A stretch of 64,000 nt of DNA from an uncultured Anaerotruncus sp. (GCA_900539775.1 UQDL01000002.1:62001-126000); one strand, 5' to 3'. Positions 53,617 through 61,758 are shown, counted from the stretch's first letter. Notes: a model not told the origin generated them from the sequence alone. Program-made: numbers and translations.

Positions 53617-53621
53617 CTGAC

Positions 53622-53652
53622 ATAAAAGGCAGGATTTTATCTTGCCTTTTAT
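53622..53652 (+). terminator. Terminator of the tig-clpPX operon
   Basis: ATAAAAGGCAGGAT at 53622-53635 pairs with ATCTTGCCTTTTAT at 53639-53652 (one mismatch). The 3' arm contains the presumed -35 box of lon. Confidence 0.7.
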
Positions 53653-53670
53653 TTGTATATATTATATAAT
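53642..53670 (+). promoter_or_regulatory. Possible promoter of lon
   Basis: TTGCCT at 53642-53647 and TATAAT at 53665-53670 with a 17-base spacer. The -35 box overlaps the clpX terminator. Confidence 0.55.
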
Positions 53671-53696
53671 ACTAAGCAACGATTATAGGTGATAGT

Positions 53697-56111
53697 ATGT
53701 GTGAAAATAATTTTGATAATTATATAGATATGCCCGTTGTGCCGCTTAGAGGATTAGTTGTTTTCCCGGAAATGGTGCTTCATTTTGACATTGGCAGAAA
53801 AAAGAGCATTGCAGCAGTTAAGGATGCTATGAATATGGGCAGCGAAATTTTCCTTGTTTGCCAAAAAGATCCGTCAATAGATGATCCGTCAATAGATGAT
53901 CTTTATGAAATCGGCGTTGTTTGCTCTGTAAGCCAAATGGTTAAAATCCCGAATTCCGATAATTTGCGTGTTGTGGTAAAGGGCAAAACCAGAGCAAGGA
54001 TTGATTCTTTTGTTCAAAGCAGACCGTATTTAACAGGTGCCGTTTCTGTGATTGAGGAACAAGACGATTCAAATGATATAGAAGAAACCGCCTATTGCCG
54101 TGCTCTTAAAAGGCAGTTTGAAAGATATTCATCTTTTATTTCTAAAATATCAAATGATGTAGTTGTTAAGGTTCTTTCAATAAATGAAAACGGCAGATTA
54201 TGTGATTATATTTGCACAAATTGCCTTTTTGAATATACAGAGAAGCAAGCAGTTCTTCAAACGCTTCCTGTTAAAGAGCGGCTCATGAAGCTGTTTTATT
54301 TGCTTGATAAGGAAAACTCAACTCTTGAAATAGAAGCCGAAATTCATGATAAAGTTCAGGAAAACATTGATCAAAATCAGCGTGAGTACTATTTGCGTGA
54401 GGAAATGAAGGCGATTGCCGAGGCTCTCGGAGATGCTGATAATCCTGTTGAAGAGGCCGATATATACAAATCAAAAATAATAAATCTTTCCTGTTCCGAA
54501 GAAGTTCGCCAAAAACTGCTTGGCGAGTGCACAAAGCTTATGAAAATGCCATCAGGCTCGCATGAAGGAACAGTTGTAAGAACATATTTAGATAAATGCC
54601 TTGAAATTCCGTTTGGCAAATTCACCAAAGATAATATAAATCTCGATGCTGCACAAAGGCTTCTTGATAAAGAACATTATGGCTTAAAAGCAGTTAAAGA
54701 GCGCATTGTGGAAGCTCTTGCCGTTTACAAGCGAAACCCTGATTTTTCGGGCCAAATTCTTTGCCTTGCAGGCCCTCCCGGAGTAGGAAAAACTTCTATT
54801 GTAAAGAGCCTTGCCAAGAGTATGCATCGCAAATATGAAAGAATTGCTCTCGGCGGAATTCATGATGAGGCAGAAATAAGAGGACATCGCCGTACTTACA
54901 TTGGCGCAATGACAGGCAGAATTGCGGATGCGGTAATCAAAAGCGGTGTTATGAACCCGGTAATTTTGCTTGACGAAATTGATAAGGTTGGAAATGATTA
55001 TAAAGGCGATCCGTCTTCTGCTTTATTGGAAGCACTTGATCCGGAGCAAAACTTCAGCTTTATGGATCATTACATTGATTTTCCGATAGATTTAAGCAAG
55101 GTTTTATTCATAACAACAGCAAATGATGTTTCTCAAATTCCTGCGCCGTTAAGGGATCGTATGGAAATAATTGAGCTTAATTCCTATACTGCGTCAGAAA
55201 AATTCCATATAGCAAAAGATTATCTTATAAAAAAAGAATGCAAAAAACACAAGCTTAATGCCCGTCAGTTCAAAATATCAGATGATGCTGTTTACACCTT
55301 AATTGATTGCTATACTGCAGAAGCAGGTGTAAGAGGTCTTGAGAAAAAAATAGCCTCACTTTGCAGAAAGGCCTCAGTTGAAATAGAAAAGGGAGCCAAG
55401 TCATTTAGGGTTACATCGGATAATATTGAAAATATATTGGGGCCAAAACGCTTTTTGCAGGATACAATTTCTGCTACAAATCAAATAGGCGTTATAAACG
55501 GCCTTGCATGGACAAGCGTAGGCGGAACGCTGCTTCCGATTGAGGTTACAGTGCTCAAGGGTACCGGGAAAATCGAATTAACCGGAAATCTTGGCACCGT
55601 TATGCAGGAAAGTGCCAAAACAGCAGTTTCCTACATACGTTCGATAGCAGACAAATTCGGTATAAAAGAAGATTTCTATAAGAATAACGATATACATATT
55701 CATGCCCCGGAAGCTGCAGTTCCGAAGGATGGGCCTTCTGCCGGTTTAGCGATAACTACTGCATTATTTTCAGAACTTACAAAAATTCCGATCCGCAGAG
55801 ATATTGCAATGACAGGTGAGATAAGTCTGAAGGGTAACGCGTTGCCGATAGGCGGCCTTAAAGAAAAAAGCATGGCAGCATATAAAACGGGTTGCTGCGA
55901 GGTGATAATTCCCCGTAAGAACATGAAGGATATTGCCGAAATATCAGATGAGGTTAAAGCATCACTTGACTTTAAACCGGTTGATAAATTTCTTGATATT
56001 CTTCCGCTTGCGCTTGAGTATCTGCCTAATAAAGCAGAAATAACGGCTGCTAAAACAAACAAGCCGATAATAACCAAAGAAACCACACTCAGAGAAACGA
56101 TAACACAGTAA
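53697..56111 (+). CDS. lon: ATP-dependent protease La
   Basis: An 804-residue Lon protease. The N-terminal LonN domain (about 10-205) begins DMPVVPLRGLVVFPEMV. The AAA core has Walker A GPPGVGKT from residue 359, and the catalytic dyad is Ser681 (KDGPSAGLAIT) with Lys724 (GGLKEKS). A tandem repeat DPSIDDPSIDD in the N-domain arises from an exact 15-bp duplication at 53868-53897. It begins a lon-engB-lysA transcription unit. Confidence 0.97.
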   Translation: MCENNFDNYIDMPVVPLRGLVVFPEMVLHFDIGRKKSIAAVKDAMNMGSEIFLVCQKDPSIDDPSIDDLYEIGVVCSVSQMVKIPNSDNLRVVVKGKTRARIDSFVQSRPYLTGAVSVIEEQDDSNDIEETAYCRALKRQFERYSSFISKISNDVVVKVLSINENGRLCDYICTNCLFEYTEKQAVLQTLPVKERLMKLFYLLDKENSTLEIEAEIHDKVQENIDQNQREYYLREEMKAIAEALGDADNPVEEADIYKSKIINLSCSEEVRQKLLGECTKLMKMPSGSHEGTVVRTYLDKCLEIPFGKFTKDNINLDAAQRLLDKEHYGLKAVKERIVEALAVYKRNPDFSGQILCLAGPPGVGKTSIVKSLAKSMHRKYERIALGGIHDEAEIRGHRRTYIGAMTGRIADAVIKSGVMNPVILLDEIDKVGNDYKGDPSSALLEALDPEQNFSFMDHYIDFPIDLSKVLFITTANDVSQIPAPLRDRMEIIELNSYTASEKFHIAKDYLIKKECKKHKLNARQFKISDDAVYTLIDCYTAEAGVRGLEKKIASLCRKASVEIEKGAKSFRVTSDNIENILGPKRFLQDTISATNQIGVINGLAWTSVGGTLLPIEVTVLKGTGKIELTGNLGTVMQESAKTAVSYIRSIADKFGIKEDFYKNNDIHIHAPEAAVPKDGPSAGLAITTALFSELTKIPIRRDIAMTGEISLKGNALPIGGLKEKSMAAYKTGCCEVIIPRKNMKDIAEISDEVKASLDFKPVDKFLDILPLALEYLPNKAEITAAKTNKPIITKETTLRETITQ
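53868..53897 (+). repeat. 15-bp perfect tandem repeat inside lon
   Basis: GATCCGTCAATAGAT occurs twice head to tail (53868-53882 and 53883-53897) and encodes DPSID twice, in frame. Confidence 0.95.
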
Positions 56112-56112
56112 T

Positions 56113-56709
56113 ATGAATTTTAATAAAGCAGAATTTATTGCATCATACGGTATATCAACACAGCTTATTCAGGACGACTTGCCGGAAATAGCTTTTGCAG
56201 GACGATCCAATGTAGGCAAAAGCTCTTTGCTCAATAAGTTGTTTAACAGAAAAAATCTTGCTCGTGTAAGCTCTGTGCCGGGAAAGACGGTAACAGTCAA
56301 TTTCTATAATGTTGACGGCAATAGATTTGTTGACTTGCCGGGTTACGGCTATGCCAAAATTTCAAAATCCGAAAAAGACCGATTTTCAGAGCTTATGGAA
56401 GGATATTTTCAAAGCGGCAGAAACATAAAACTTGTTGTGCAGCTTGTTGATATGCGTCATAAGCCGTCTGCTGATGATATCGGAATGATTTCGTTTTTAA
56501 ATGAATTTAATTTGCCGTATATTATAGTGCTTACTAAAACAGACAAATTAAAGAAAAAAGAATATGCCGCAAGGCTTTCGGCAATGCCTCAGGAACTGGG
56601 CAATCCGAATGTTCCCATTATTCCGTTTTCTTCTCAAAACGGACTTGGCGTTGATGAAGTTAAAAGAGCGATTGAAAAATCGTTTGATATTCAGGAGGAT
56701 ATTTTATAA
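56113..56709 (+). CDS. engB: Ribosome biogenesis GTP-binding protein YsxC/EngB
   Basis: A 198-residue GTPase required for 50S assembly. G1 is GRSNVGKSS (from residue 30), G3 DLPGYGYAK, and G4 TKTDK. It lies one base after the lon stop, a very common pairing, and is followed 2 bases later by the lysA-like gene. Confidence 0.96.
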   Translation: MNFNKAEFIASYGISTQLIQDDLPEIAFAGRSNVGKSSLLNKLFNRKNLARVSSVPGKTVTVNFYNVDGNRFVDLPGYGYAKISKSEKDRFSELMEGYFQSGRNIKLVVQLVDMRHKPSADDIGMISFLNEFNLPYIIVLTKTDKLKKKEYAARLSAMPQELGNPNVPIIPFSSQNGLGVDEVKRAIEKSFDIQEDIL

Positions 56710-56711
56710 AA

Positions 56712-57986
56712 ATGGAAAAGAAACCTTTTTTAACTAAAGAAAAGACACAGGAAATTGTTAAAACTTACCCAACACCTTTTCATATCTATGATGAAAAGGG
56801 AATAAGAAAAAACGCAGAAAATCTGAAGAAAGCTTTTTCCTGGAACAAAGGATATAAGGAATATTTTGCTGTTAAAGCAACGCCAAATCCATTTCTTATA
56901 AACATTTTGCGCGAATATGGTTGCGGTTGCGATTGCTCTTCCAAAACAGAGCTTATGCTTTCAAAAACAATCGGAGCAACAGGCGATGATATTATGTTTT
57001 CTTCAAATGACACACCTATTGAAGAATTTAAATATTGTAATGATTTGGGCGGTATTATCAATTTAGATGATATTACTCATATTGAAGCCGTAGAAAAAGC
57101 TTGCGGCAAGTTGCCGAAAAAAATGAGCTGCAGATACAATCCCGGCGGCGTTTTCAAAATGAGCAACGGAATAATGGATAATCCAGGTGATGCAAAATAC
57201 GGTATGACAACCGAACAAATTTTTGAAGCCTTTAAAATCATGAAAGAAAAAGGCGTTGAAGAGTTCGGTATACATTCTTTTCTTTGCTCCAACACTGTTA
57301 CAAATGAGTATTATCCCGCTCTTGCAAAGGTTCTTTTCGAGCTTGCGGTTGAACTCAAAAACAAAGTTGGTGTTGATATTAAATTTATCAATCTTTCCGG
57401 CGGTGTAGGCATACCATACAGACCCGATCAGGAACCGAACAACATTTTCGAAATAGGTGAGGGTGTTCATAAGGTTTATGACGAAGTACTTGTTCCGGCA
57501 GGAATGGGTGATGTTGCAATATACACCGAAATGGGCAGATTTATGATGGGCCCCTATGGCGCTCTTGTAACAACAGCCATAAACCAAAAGCACACTCACA
57601 AAGAATATATCGGAGTTGATGCTTGTGCAGTTAATCTTATGCGCCCGGCAATGTACGGTGCATATCATCATATAACGGTTTTGGGGAAAGAAAATGCCGC
57701 TTGCGATCATAAATATGATGTAACCGGTTCACTTTGCGAAAACAACGATAAATTTGCCATAGACAGAATGTTGCCGCAAATCGATATGGGTGATTTTATT
57801 TACATTCATGATACAGGTGCTCACGGATTTGCTATGGGATATAATTACAACGGAAAGCTTAAATCCGCAGAACTTTTGCTTTGTGAGAACGGCGATGTAA
57901 AGCTTATACGCAGGGCGGAGACACCAAAGGATTATTTTGCTACATTTGATTGTTTTGATTTTTATAATGATTTAATCAATGCATAA
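56712..57986 (+). CDS. lysA: Diaminopimelate decarboxylase-type PLP enzyme
   Basis: A 424-residue fold-type III PLP decarboxylase. The PLP lysine is Lys55 in YFAVKATPNP, INLSGGVGIPYRPD is the glycine-rich phosphate loop, GRFMMGPYG follows, and the catalytic cysteine is Cys342 in GSLCENNDKF with IHDTGAHGFAMGYNYN at the end. It would make lysine from meso-diaminopimelate. Motifs such as GIHSFLCSN differ from the usual HVGS, so it belongs to a divergent subgroup and related substrates cannot be excluded. It ends the lon-engB operon. Confidence 0.85.
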   Translation: MEKKPFLTKEKTQEIVKTYPTPFHIYDEKGIRKNAENLKKAFSWNKGYKEYFAVKATPNPFLINILREYGCGCDCSSKTELMLSKTIGATGDDIMFSSNDTPIEEFKYCNDLGGIINLDDITHIEAVEKACGKLPKKMSCRYNPGGVFKMSNGIMDNPGDAKYGMTTEQIFEAFKIMKEKGVEEFGIHSFLCSNTVTNEYYPALAKVLFELAVELKNKVGVDIKFINLSGGVGIPYRPDQEPNNIFEIGEGVHKVYDEVLVPAGMGDVAIYTEMGRFMMGPYGALVTTAINQKHTHKEYIGVDACAVNLMRPAMYGAYHHITVLGKENAACDHKYDVTGSLCENNDKFAIDRMLPQIDMGDFIYIHDTGAHGFAMGYNYNGKLKSAELLLCENGDVKLIRRAETPKDYFATFDCFDFYNDLINA

Positions 57987-57996
57987 AATATTTGAT

Positions 57997-58029
57997 AAAA
58001 ACAGGCACAAAAATATGCCTGTTTTTATT
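57997..58029 (+). terminator. Intrinsic terminator after lysA
   Basis: AAAACAGGCA at 57997-58006 pairs with TGCCTGTTTT at 58016-58025, followed by more T residues. Confidence 0.88.
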
Positions 58030-58093
58030 TTTCTTCTTTACTTTCAAACTTTAGTGTGTTAAAATATACTTACATTGATTAAGGGGTGTAGTT

Positions 58094-58402
58094 ATGTCAC
58101 TTAAAAGAGATAATGATAGCTTGAATTTTTTATTTAATTGCATTTTACAGCTTCGTGATACAGATGAATGCTATGATTTTTTTGAGGATTTGTGCACGGT
58201 TCAAGAGCTAAAATCACTCAGCCAAAGAATAGTTGTTGCAAAAATGCTGTCTGAAAAATCGGTTTACACAGATATTGTTGATGCAACAGGCGCATCAACC
58301 GCAACAATAAGCAGGGTAAACCGTAGCCTTCAATTCGGATGCGACGGATATGATAAGATTTTTGAGCGCATTAAGGATGAAAATAAGGATGAAAATGTAT
58401 AA
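58094..58402 (+). CDS. YerC/YecD family TrpR-related protein
   Basis: A 102-residue protein with a TrpR-type helix-turn-helix: FFEDLCTVQELKSLSQRIVVAKML, then TYTDIVDATGASTATISRVNRSL. This is the TIGR02531 YerC group, widespread in Firmicutes and of unknown target. It probably binds DNA as a dimer. It overlaps the methyltransferase gene by 8 bases. Confidence 0.92.
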   Translation: MSLKRDNDSLNFLFNCILQLRDTDECYDFFEDLCTVQELKSLSQRIVVAKMLSEKSVYTDIVDATGASTATISRVNRSLQFGCDGYDKIFERIKDENKDENV

Positions 58403-59132
58403 TCATTTTGCAACCGTTTACGATGAATTAACCGAAAATGTATCATACTCGGAAAGAACCGAATACATTTCCGGTTTTTTTCATAAATATGGCATTATGC
58501 CAGGCTCAGCGCTGCTTGATCTTGCCTGCGGCACAGGTAGTTTTTCTGAAGAATTTTTAAAAAGAGGCTATAATGTAACGGGTGTTGATCTCAGCAATGA
58601 AATGCTTACCGAGGCTCAAAGAAAATGCGCAGGCAAGGCAAACTTTATCTGCGCAAACATGTGCGAATTTACATTTGAAAATCACTTTGACGCCTGCGTT
58701 TGTTGCCTTGATTCATTAAATCACCTTGAAAACATCGAAAAGGTAAAAGAAGCAATAGAGTGCGTATATAACTCTCTCAGACAAGGCGGAGTTTTTGTGT
58801 TTGACGTAAACACTGTATACAAGCACAAATATATTCTCGGAAATAACACTTTTGTTTTTGACGAGGAAGATTTTTTTCTTTCTTGGGATAATGAATATCT
58901 AAATAATGGTAAAGTACGCTTAATTCTGGATATGTTTTTTGCTCAAGGAGATCTGTATCAACGATACACTGAAGATTTTTGCGAACAGGCTTATGATATC
59001 GATGCTCTCAAAACGGCTTTAAATCCGTTTTTTGATGTTGTCGGTGTCTATGATGATTTATCTGCAGAGGCGCCGAAAACAAACTCTGAGCGTCTTTATT
59101 TTATATGTGTGAGGAAAAAGAACAATGAGTAA
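58395..59132 (+). CDS. Class I SAM-dependent methyltransferase
   Basis: A 245-residue methyltransferase. It begins MYNHFATVYDEL; motif I is LLDLACGTGSF near residues 38-48, followed by VTGVDLSNEMLTEA and CCLDSLNHLEN. The substrate is not predictable. The ATG at 58395 lies 5-6 bases after AAGGA; an ATG two codons earlier is also possible. It overlaps both neighbours, yerC by 8 bases and hslO by 8 bases. Confidence 0.88.
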   Translation: MYNHFATVYDELTENVSYSERTEYISGFFHKYGIMPGSALLDLACGTGSFSEEFLKRGYNVTGVDLSNEMLTEAQRKCAGKANFICANMCEFTFENHFDACVCCLDSLNHLENIEKVKEAIECVYNSLRQGGVFVFDVNTVYKHKYILGNNTFVFDEEDFFLSWDNEYLNNGKVRLILDMFFAQGDLYQRYTEDFCEQAYDIDALKTALNPFFDVVGVYDDLSAEAPKTNSERLYFICVRKKNNE

Positions 59133-60003
59133 ACTTGTAAGATATATAACAGAGGACGGAAGCGCATTTGTTATTGCCGCGGATTCAACCGATATGATAA
59201 GAAAAATGGAACAAATTCACCAGCCCTCTGCTACCGTAACTGCCGGAATGGGTAGACTGTTAACGGCCGCTTCAATGATGGGGGTAATGCTTAAAGGTGA
59301 GGACGATAATATAACTTTGCGATTTAACGGAGACGGACCTGCAGGCAGCGTCATAGCCGTTTCAGACAGCAATGGTAACGGCCGCATAAGTGTTCAAAAT
59401 CCTATAGTTGAGCTTCCGCTAAATGATAAAGGCAAGCTTGATGTAAGCGGAGCTTTGGGAAAAACAGGTTATCTTTATGTAATTAAAGACATAGGATTAA
59501 AGGAACCGTTTATCGGCACTACAGAAATCATAAGCGGCGAAGTTGCAGAGGATATAACAAATTATTATGCTGTATCAGAGCAAACACCGAGCGTTTGCTC
59601 GCTTGGTGTTCTTATAAATCCCGATCTTTCTGTTAATTGTGCGGGAGGATTTTTAATACAGCTTCTTCCAGGTTGTCCGAACGAAATTATTGATATTATT
59701 GAAAAAAGCATATCCGATATACCACCCGTAACTACAATGCTTTCCGAGGGCTTTACACCTGATGATATTGCAGCCAGAGCAATGAAAGGGCTGAAAATCG
59801 AAAAGCTTGATGAATCGGAATTCACTTACAAATGTGCATGCTCAAGAGAAAAGGCTGAAGCCGCTTTACTTTCAGCCGGGAAAGCCGAACTTGAAGATAT
59901 GATAAAAGAAAACAAACCATTCACGGTAGAATGCCATTTTTGTAACAGCAATTATGAGTTTACAACCGAGCAAATAAAAACGCTTCTGAAAAAACTTAAA
60001 TAA
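59125..60003 (+). CDS. hslO: Hsp33 redox-regulated chaperone
   Basis: A 292-residue Hsp33. The N-terminal domain has the typical QIHQPSATVTAGMGRLLTAASMMG. The C-terminal zinc switch is CxC (Cys237, Cys239) and CxxC (Cys270, Cys273), which release zinc on oxidation to activate the chaperone. It is translated from within the methyltransferase gene end, the last of this three-gene operon, and is directly followed by the tRNA promoter. Confidence 0.96.
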   Translation: MSKLVRYITEDGSAFVIAADSTDMIRKMEQIHQPSATVTAGMGRLLTAASMMGVMLKGEDDNITLRFNGDGPAGSVIAVSDSNGNGRISVQNPIVELPLNDKGKLDVSGALGKTGYLYVIKDIGLKEPFIGTTEIISGEVAEDITNYYAVSEQTPSVCSLGVLINPDLSVNCAGGFLIQLLPGCPNEIIDIIEKSISDIPPVTTMLSEGFTPDDIAARAMKGLKIEKLDESEFTYKCACSREKAEAALLSAGKAELEDMIKENKPFTVECHFCNSNYEFTTEQIKTLLKKLK

Positions 60004-60027
60004 TTTAAAAAAGTTTGCGAAAAAGTG

Positions 60028-60056
60028 TTGACATTTTGCCTCGAATATAGTATCAT
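60028..60056 (+). promoter_or_regulatory. Promoter of the tRNA operon
   Basis: Consensus TTGACA at 60028-60033 and TATCAT at 60051-60056 with a 17-base spacer, 24 bases before the first tRNA. Confidence 0.85.
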
Positions 60057-60079
60057 AAGCAGCGTTGCAACGGCAACAC

Positions 60080-60155
60080 GGGAGTATAGCTCAGCTGGGA
60101 GAGCATCTGCCTTACAAGCAGAGGGTCACAGGTTCGAGCCCTGTTACTCCCACCA
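60080..60155 (+). tRNA. tRNA-Val (anticodon TAC)
   Basis: Acceptor GGGAGTA pairs with TACTCCC, D arm with AGCTCAGCTGGGAGAGC, anticodon loop CTTACAA, T arm with GGTTCGAGCC, and an encoded CCA at the 3' end. First gene of a five-tRNA operon. Confidence 0.97.
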
Positions 60156-60159
60156 CCTT

Positions 60160-60236
60160 GGCCCGGTAGTTCAGCTGGTTAGAACGCCTGCCTGTCACGC
60201 AGGAGGTCGACGGTTCGAGTCCGTTCCGGGTCGCCA
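60160..60236 (+). tRNA. tRNA-Asp (anticodon GTC)
   Basis: Acceptor GGCCCGG pairs with CCGGGTC (one G-U), anticodon loop CTGTCAC within CCTGC/GCAGG, T loop TTCGAGT, and discriminator G with encoded CCA. It begins four bases after tRNA-Val. Confidence 0.97.
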
Positions 60237-60242
60237 TTATGT

Positions 60243-60318
60243 GCTTCTGTAGCTCAGTCGGTAGAGCAGGGGACTGAAAATCCCCGTGTCGATGGTTCGA
60301 TTCCGTCCGGAAGCACCA
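60243..60318 (+). tRNA. tRNA-Phe (anticodon GAA)
   Basis: Acceptor GCTTCTG pairs with CGGAAGC (one G-U), anticodon loop CTGAAAA within GGGGA/TCCCC, T loop TTCGATT, and discriminator A with encoded CCA. Confidence 0.96.
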
Positions 60319-60323
60319 TAAAT

Positions 60324-60399
60324 GCGGATTTAGCTCATCCGGTAGAGCGCCACCTTGCCAAGGTGGAGGTAGCGAGTTCGAGTCTCGTAATCCGCTCCA
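60324..60399 (+). tRNA. tRNA-Gly (anticodon GCC)
   Basis: Acceptor GCGGATT pairs with AATCCGC, anticodon loop TTGCCAA within CCACC/GGTGG, T loop TTCGAGT, and discriminator T with encoded CCA. Confidence 0.97.
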
Positions 60400-60401
60400 T
60401 C

Positions 60402-60423
60402 GGGCACTAAGAAATTAGTGCCC
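60402..60423 (+). other. Perfect hairpin between tRNA-Gly and tRNA-Cys
   Basis: GGGCACTAA pairs exactly with TTAGTGCCC around a GAAA tetraloop. No T run follows, so it is more likely a processing or stabilising element than a terminator. Confidence 0.8.
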
Positions 60424-60436
60424 ATTCTCTTAAAAC

Positions 60437-60511
60437 GGCACCATAGCCAAGTGGTAAGGCAGAGCTCTGCAAAAGCTTTATGCCCCAGTTCAAATCTGGG
60501 TGGTGCCTCCA
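60437..60511 (+). tRNA. tRNA-Cys (anticodon GCA)
   Basis: Acceptor GGCACCA pairs with TGGTGCC, anticodon loop CTGCAAA, T arm CCCAG/CTGGG with loop TTCAAAT, and discriminator T with encoded CCA. Last gene of the cluster, followed by a terminator. Confidence 0.97.
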
Positions 60512-60514
60512 ATT

Positions 60515-60544
60515 AAATCCCATCACTTTTGTGATGGGATTTTT
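60515..60544 (+). terminator. Terminator of the tRNA operon
   Basis: AAATCCCATCAC at 60515-60526 pairs with GTGATGGGATTT at 60531-60542 around a 4-base loop, ending in T5. Confidence 0.9.
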
Positions 60545-60855
60545 CATGTTTTAAAATGGCATAATAAGCAACAGCAATGATGATTCTTTGTTGAAGCAAT
60601 ACAATCAACAGAGCAGAACTTGACACCGGGTCTTGATATGGTAGCTGCATATAAAAAACAAAATCTGAACACAGTTTTTATTTCATTTTAATATTAGTTA
60701 AAAAAATTATGTTTTGATATTAAGATTAAATCGTAATTTCTTGTTTTTATCTTATTGAAAAGCATATTATTATATATTGAAATTGAAAAATTATTAAATT
60801 ATCTATACTTTTTACAATTTGTTCATTTTTCTTAATACGAATTTTAATTTTTTTG
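60545..60855. other. Intergenic region without a clear gene
   Basis: About 310 bases between the tRNA terminator and the next promoter. The first part (60584-60691) contains a 35-codon open stretch, closed by TAA, that looks coding-like in composition (residues such as LTPGLDMVAAYKKQN) but has no start or ribosome site; it may be a gene remnant. The rest (60692-60855) is very AT-rich with no recognisable element. Confidence 0.5.
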
Positions 60856-60884
60856 TTGAAATTTGATTTTAATAATGTTATACT
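60856..60884 (+). promoter_or_regulatory. Promoter of the lysine-rich membrane protein gene
   Basis: TTGAAA at 60856-60861 and TATACT at 60879-60884 with a 17-base spacer. Confidence 0.75.
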
Positions 60885-60914
60885 ACCTTTAGACTTTGTT
60901 AGGAGGGTACCGCC

Positions 60915-61742
60915 TTGAGTAAAGAAACAAAACAAGCAAAAAAAGAAGCTAAGGCAGCAAAGAAGTCTGCCAAGGCTGAAAAGGCTGCATCTAAAATGGC
61001 CGCTAAGGCAGAAAAAAAGCATTCTAAGGATTACAATAAATTCGTTAAGAAGGCAACAAAAAAGAATAACAAAAAAGCAAGCAAGCCGGGTTATACACCC
61101 ATAGTTATTCCGCCTATTGACGAATATCAATCCAAATCCGAAATTAAGCTTGCAAAAGCTAATGATAAGGCATATGCGTCTTATGTAAAGAAAATTGAAA
61201 AGAAAAACGCCAAAATGGAAGCTAAGTGCGCAAAGAAGGGAAAGCCTTTCGTTCCGCTTGCTATTCCTGAAAAAGATGATGTTGTTCTTCAAACAAGTAA
61301 AAGCCGCAAGGTGTGGAGAATGATTATCAGAATCCTTCTTATCTGGCTTGTAATTTATTTCATTGTTATGTGGCTTATGTATTCACCGGTTCCTTTGCCC
61401 GCCGTAGTAGATGATACAACAGCTGCAGCATCTTATGACTATGAGCCTTATTCCAATCCTCATGAAATAACTACTACTCCCGATTACACAATCGCAGAAG
61501 CTAAGGTATTTCTTAAGCAGGTTATTCACGATAATTGGAAGAACATCGGTTATTCATCAGATGTCAGCAACGATTCAATTACATATAATAATAAAACAAT
61601 CGTTGTTAATAATGCTAATTGCTATGTATTCACTTGCTCCGGCAAAACATACGCTGTTCCGATTAAGCTCTCAGGCTGCTATGTAGTTGAAAACGGCGAA
61701 TATATTCCTCTTACATTTGATAATGTTAACTATCTTTTTTAA
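60915..61742 (+). CDS. Lysine-rich single-pass membrane protein of unknown function
   Basis: A 275-residue protein I do not recognise. Residues 1-37 are a Lys/Ala repeat-like helix. Two related blocks follow (about 38-66 and 85-118), each with Y-x-x-F/Y-V-K-K, a run of Lys/Asn, then a P-[IL]-x-I-P end. One membrane span covers about 134-156, and the C-terminal 115 residues should lie outside, starting with a Thr/Ala-rich linker. The very basic N-terminus would be cytoplasmic and could bind nucleic acid or acidic lipid. The start is TTG at 60915, seven bases after AGGAGGG. Confidence 0.8.
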   Translation: MSKETKQAKKEAKAAKKSAKAEKAASKMAAKAEKKHSKDYNKFVKKATKKNNKKASKPGYTPIVIPPIDEYQSKSEIKLAKANDKAYASYVKKIEKKNAKMEAKCAKKGKPFVPLAIPEKDDVVLQTSKSRKVWRMIIRILLIWLVIYFIVMWLMYSPVPLPAVVDDTTAAASYDYEPYSNPHEITTTPDYTIAEAKVFLKQVIHDNWKNIGYSSDVSNDSITYNNKTIVVNNANCYVFTCSGKTYAVPIKLSGCYVVENGEYIPLTFDNVNYLF

Positions 61743-61758
61743 TTAAAGAATGATGATT

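Noticed and set aside
57063..57710. A 215-codon minus-strand open frame opposite the lysA-like gene
   Set aside because: Unusually long for a shadow, but it is rich in Cys, Phe, Ile and Asn as expected for the complement of this AT-rich gene, has no ribosome site, and the sense strand has clear PLP-enzyme motifs.
58065..58070. Promoter of yerC at TATACT
   Set aside because: TATACT and a nearby TAAAAT are present before yerC, but no matching -35 box at 16-18 bases is convincing, so no promoter was annotated.
60025..60252. Small protein-coding frame across tRNA-Val and tRNA-Asp
   Set aside because: The open frame is simply the translated tRNA genes; the cloverleaf folds are complete.
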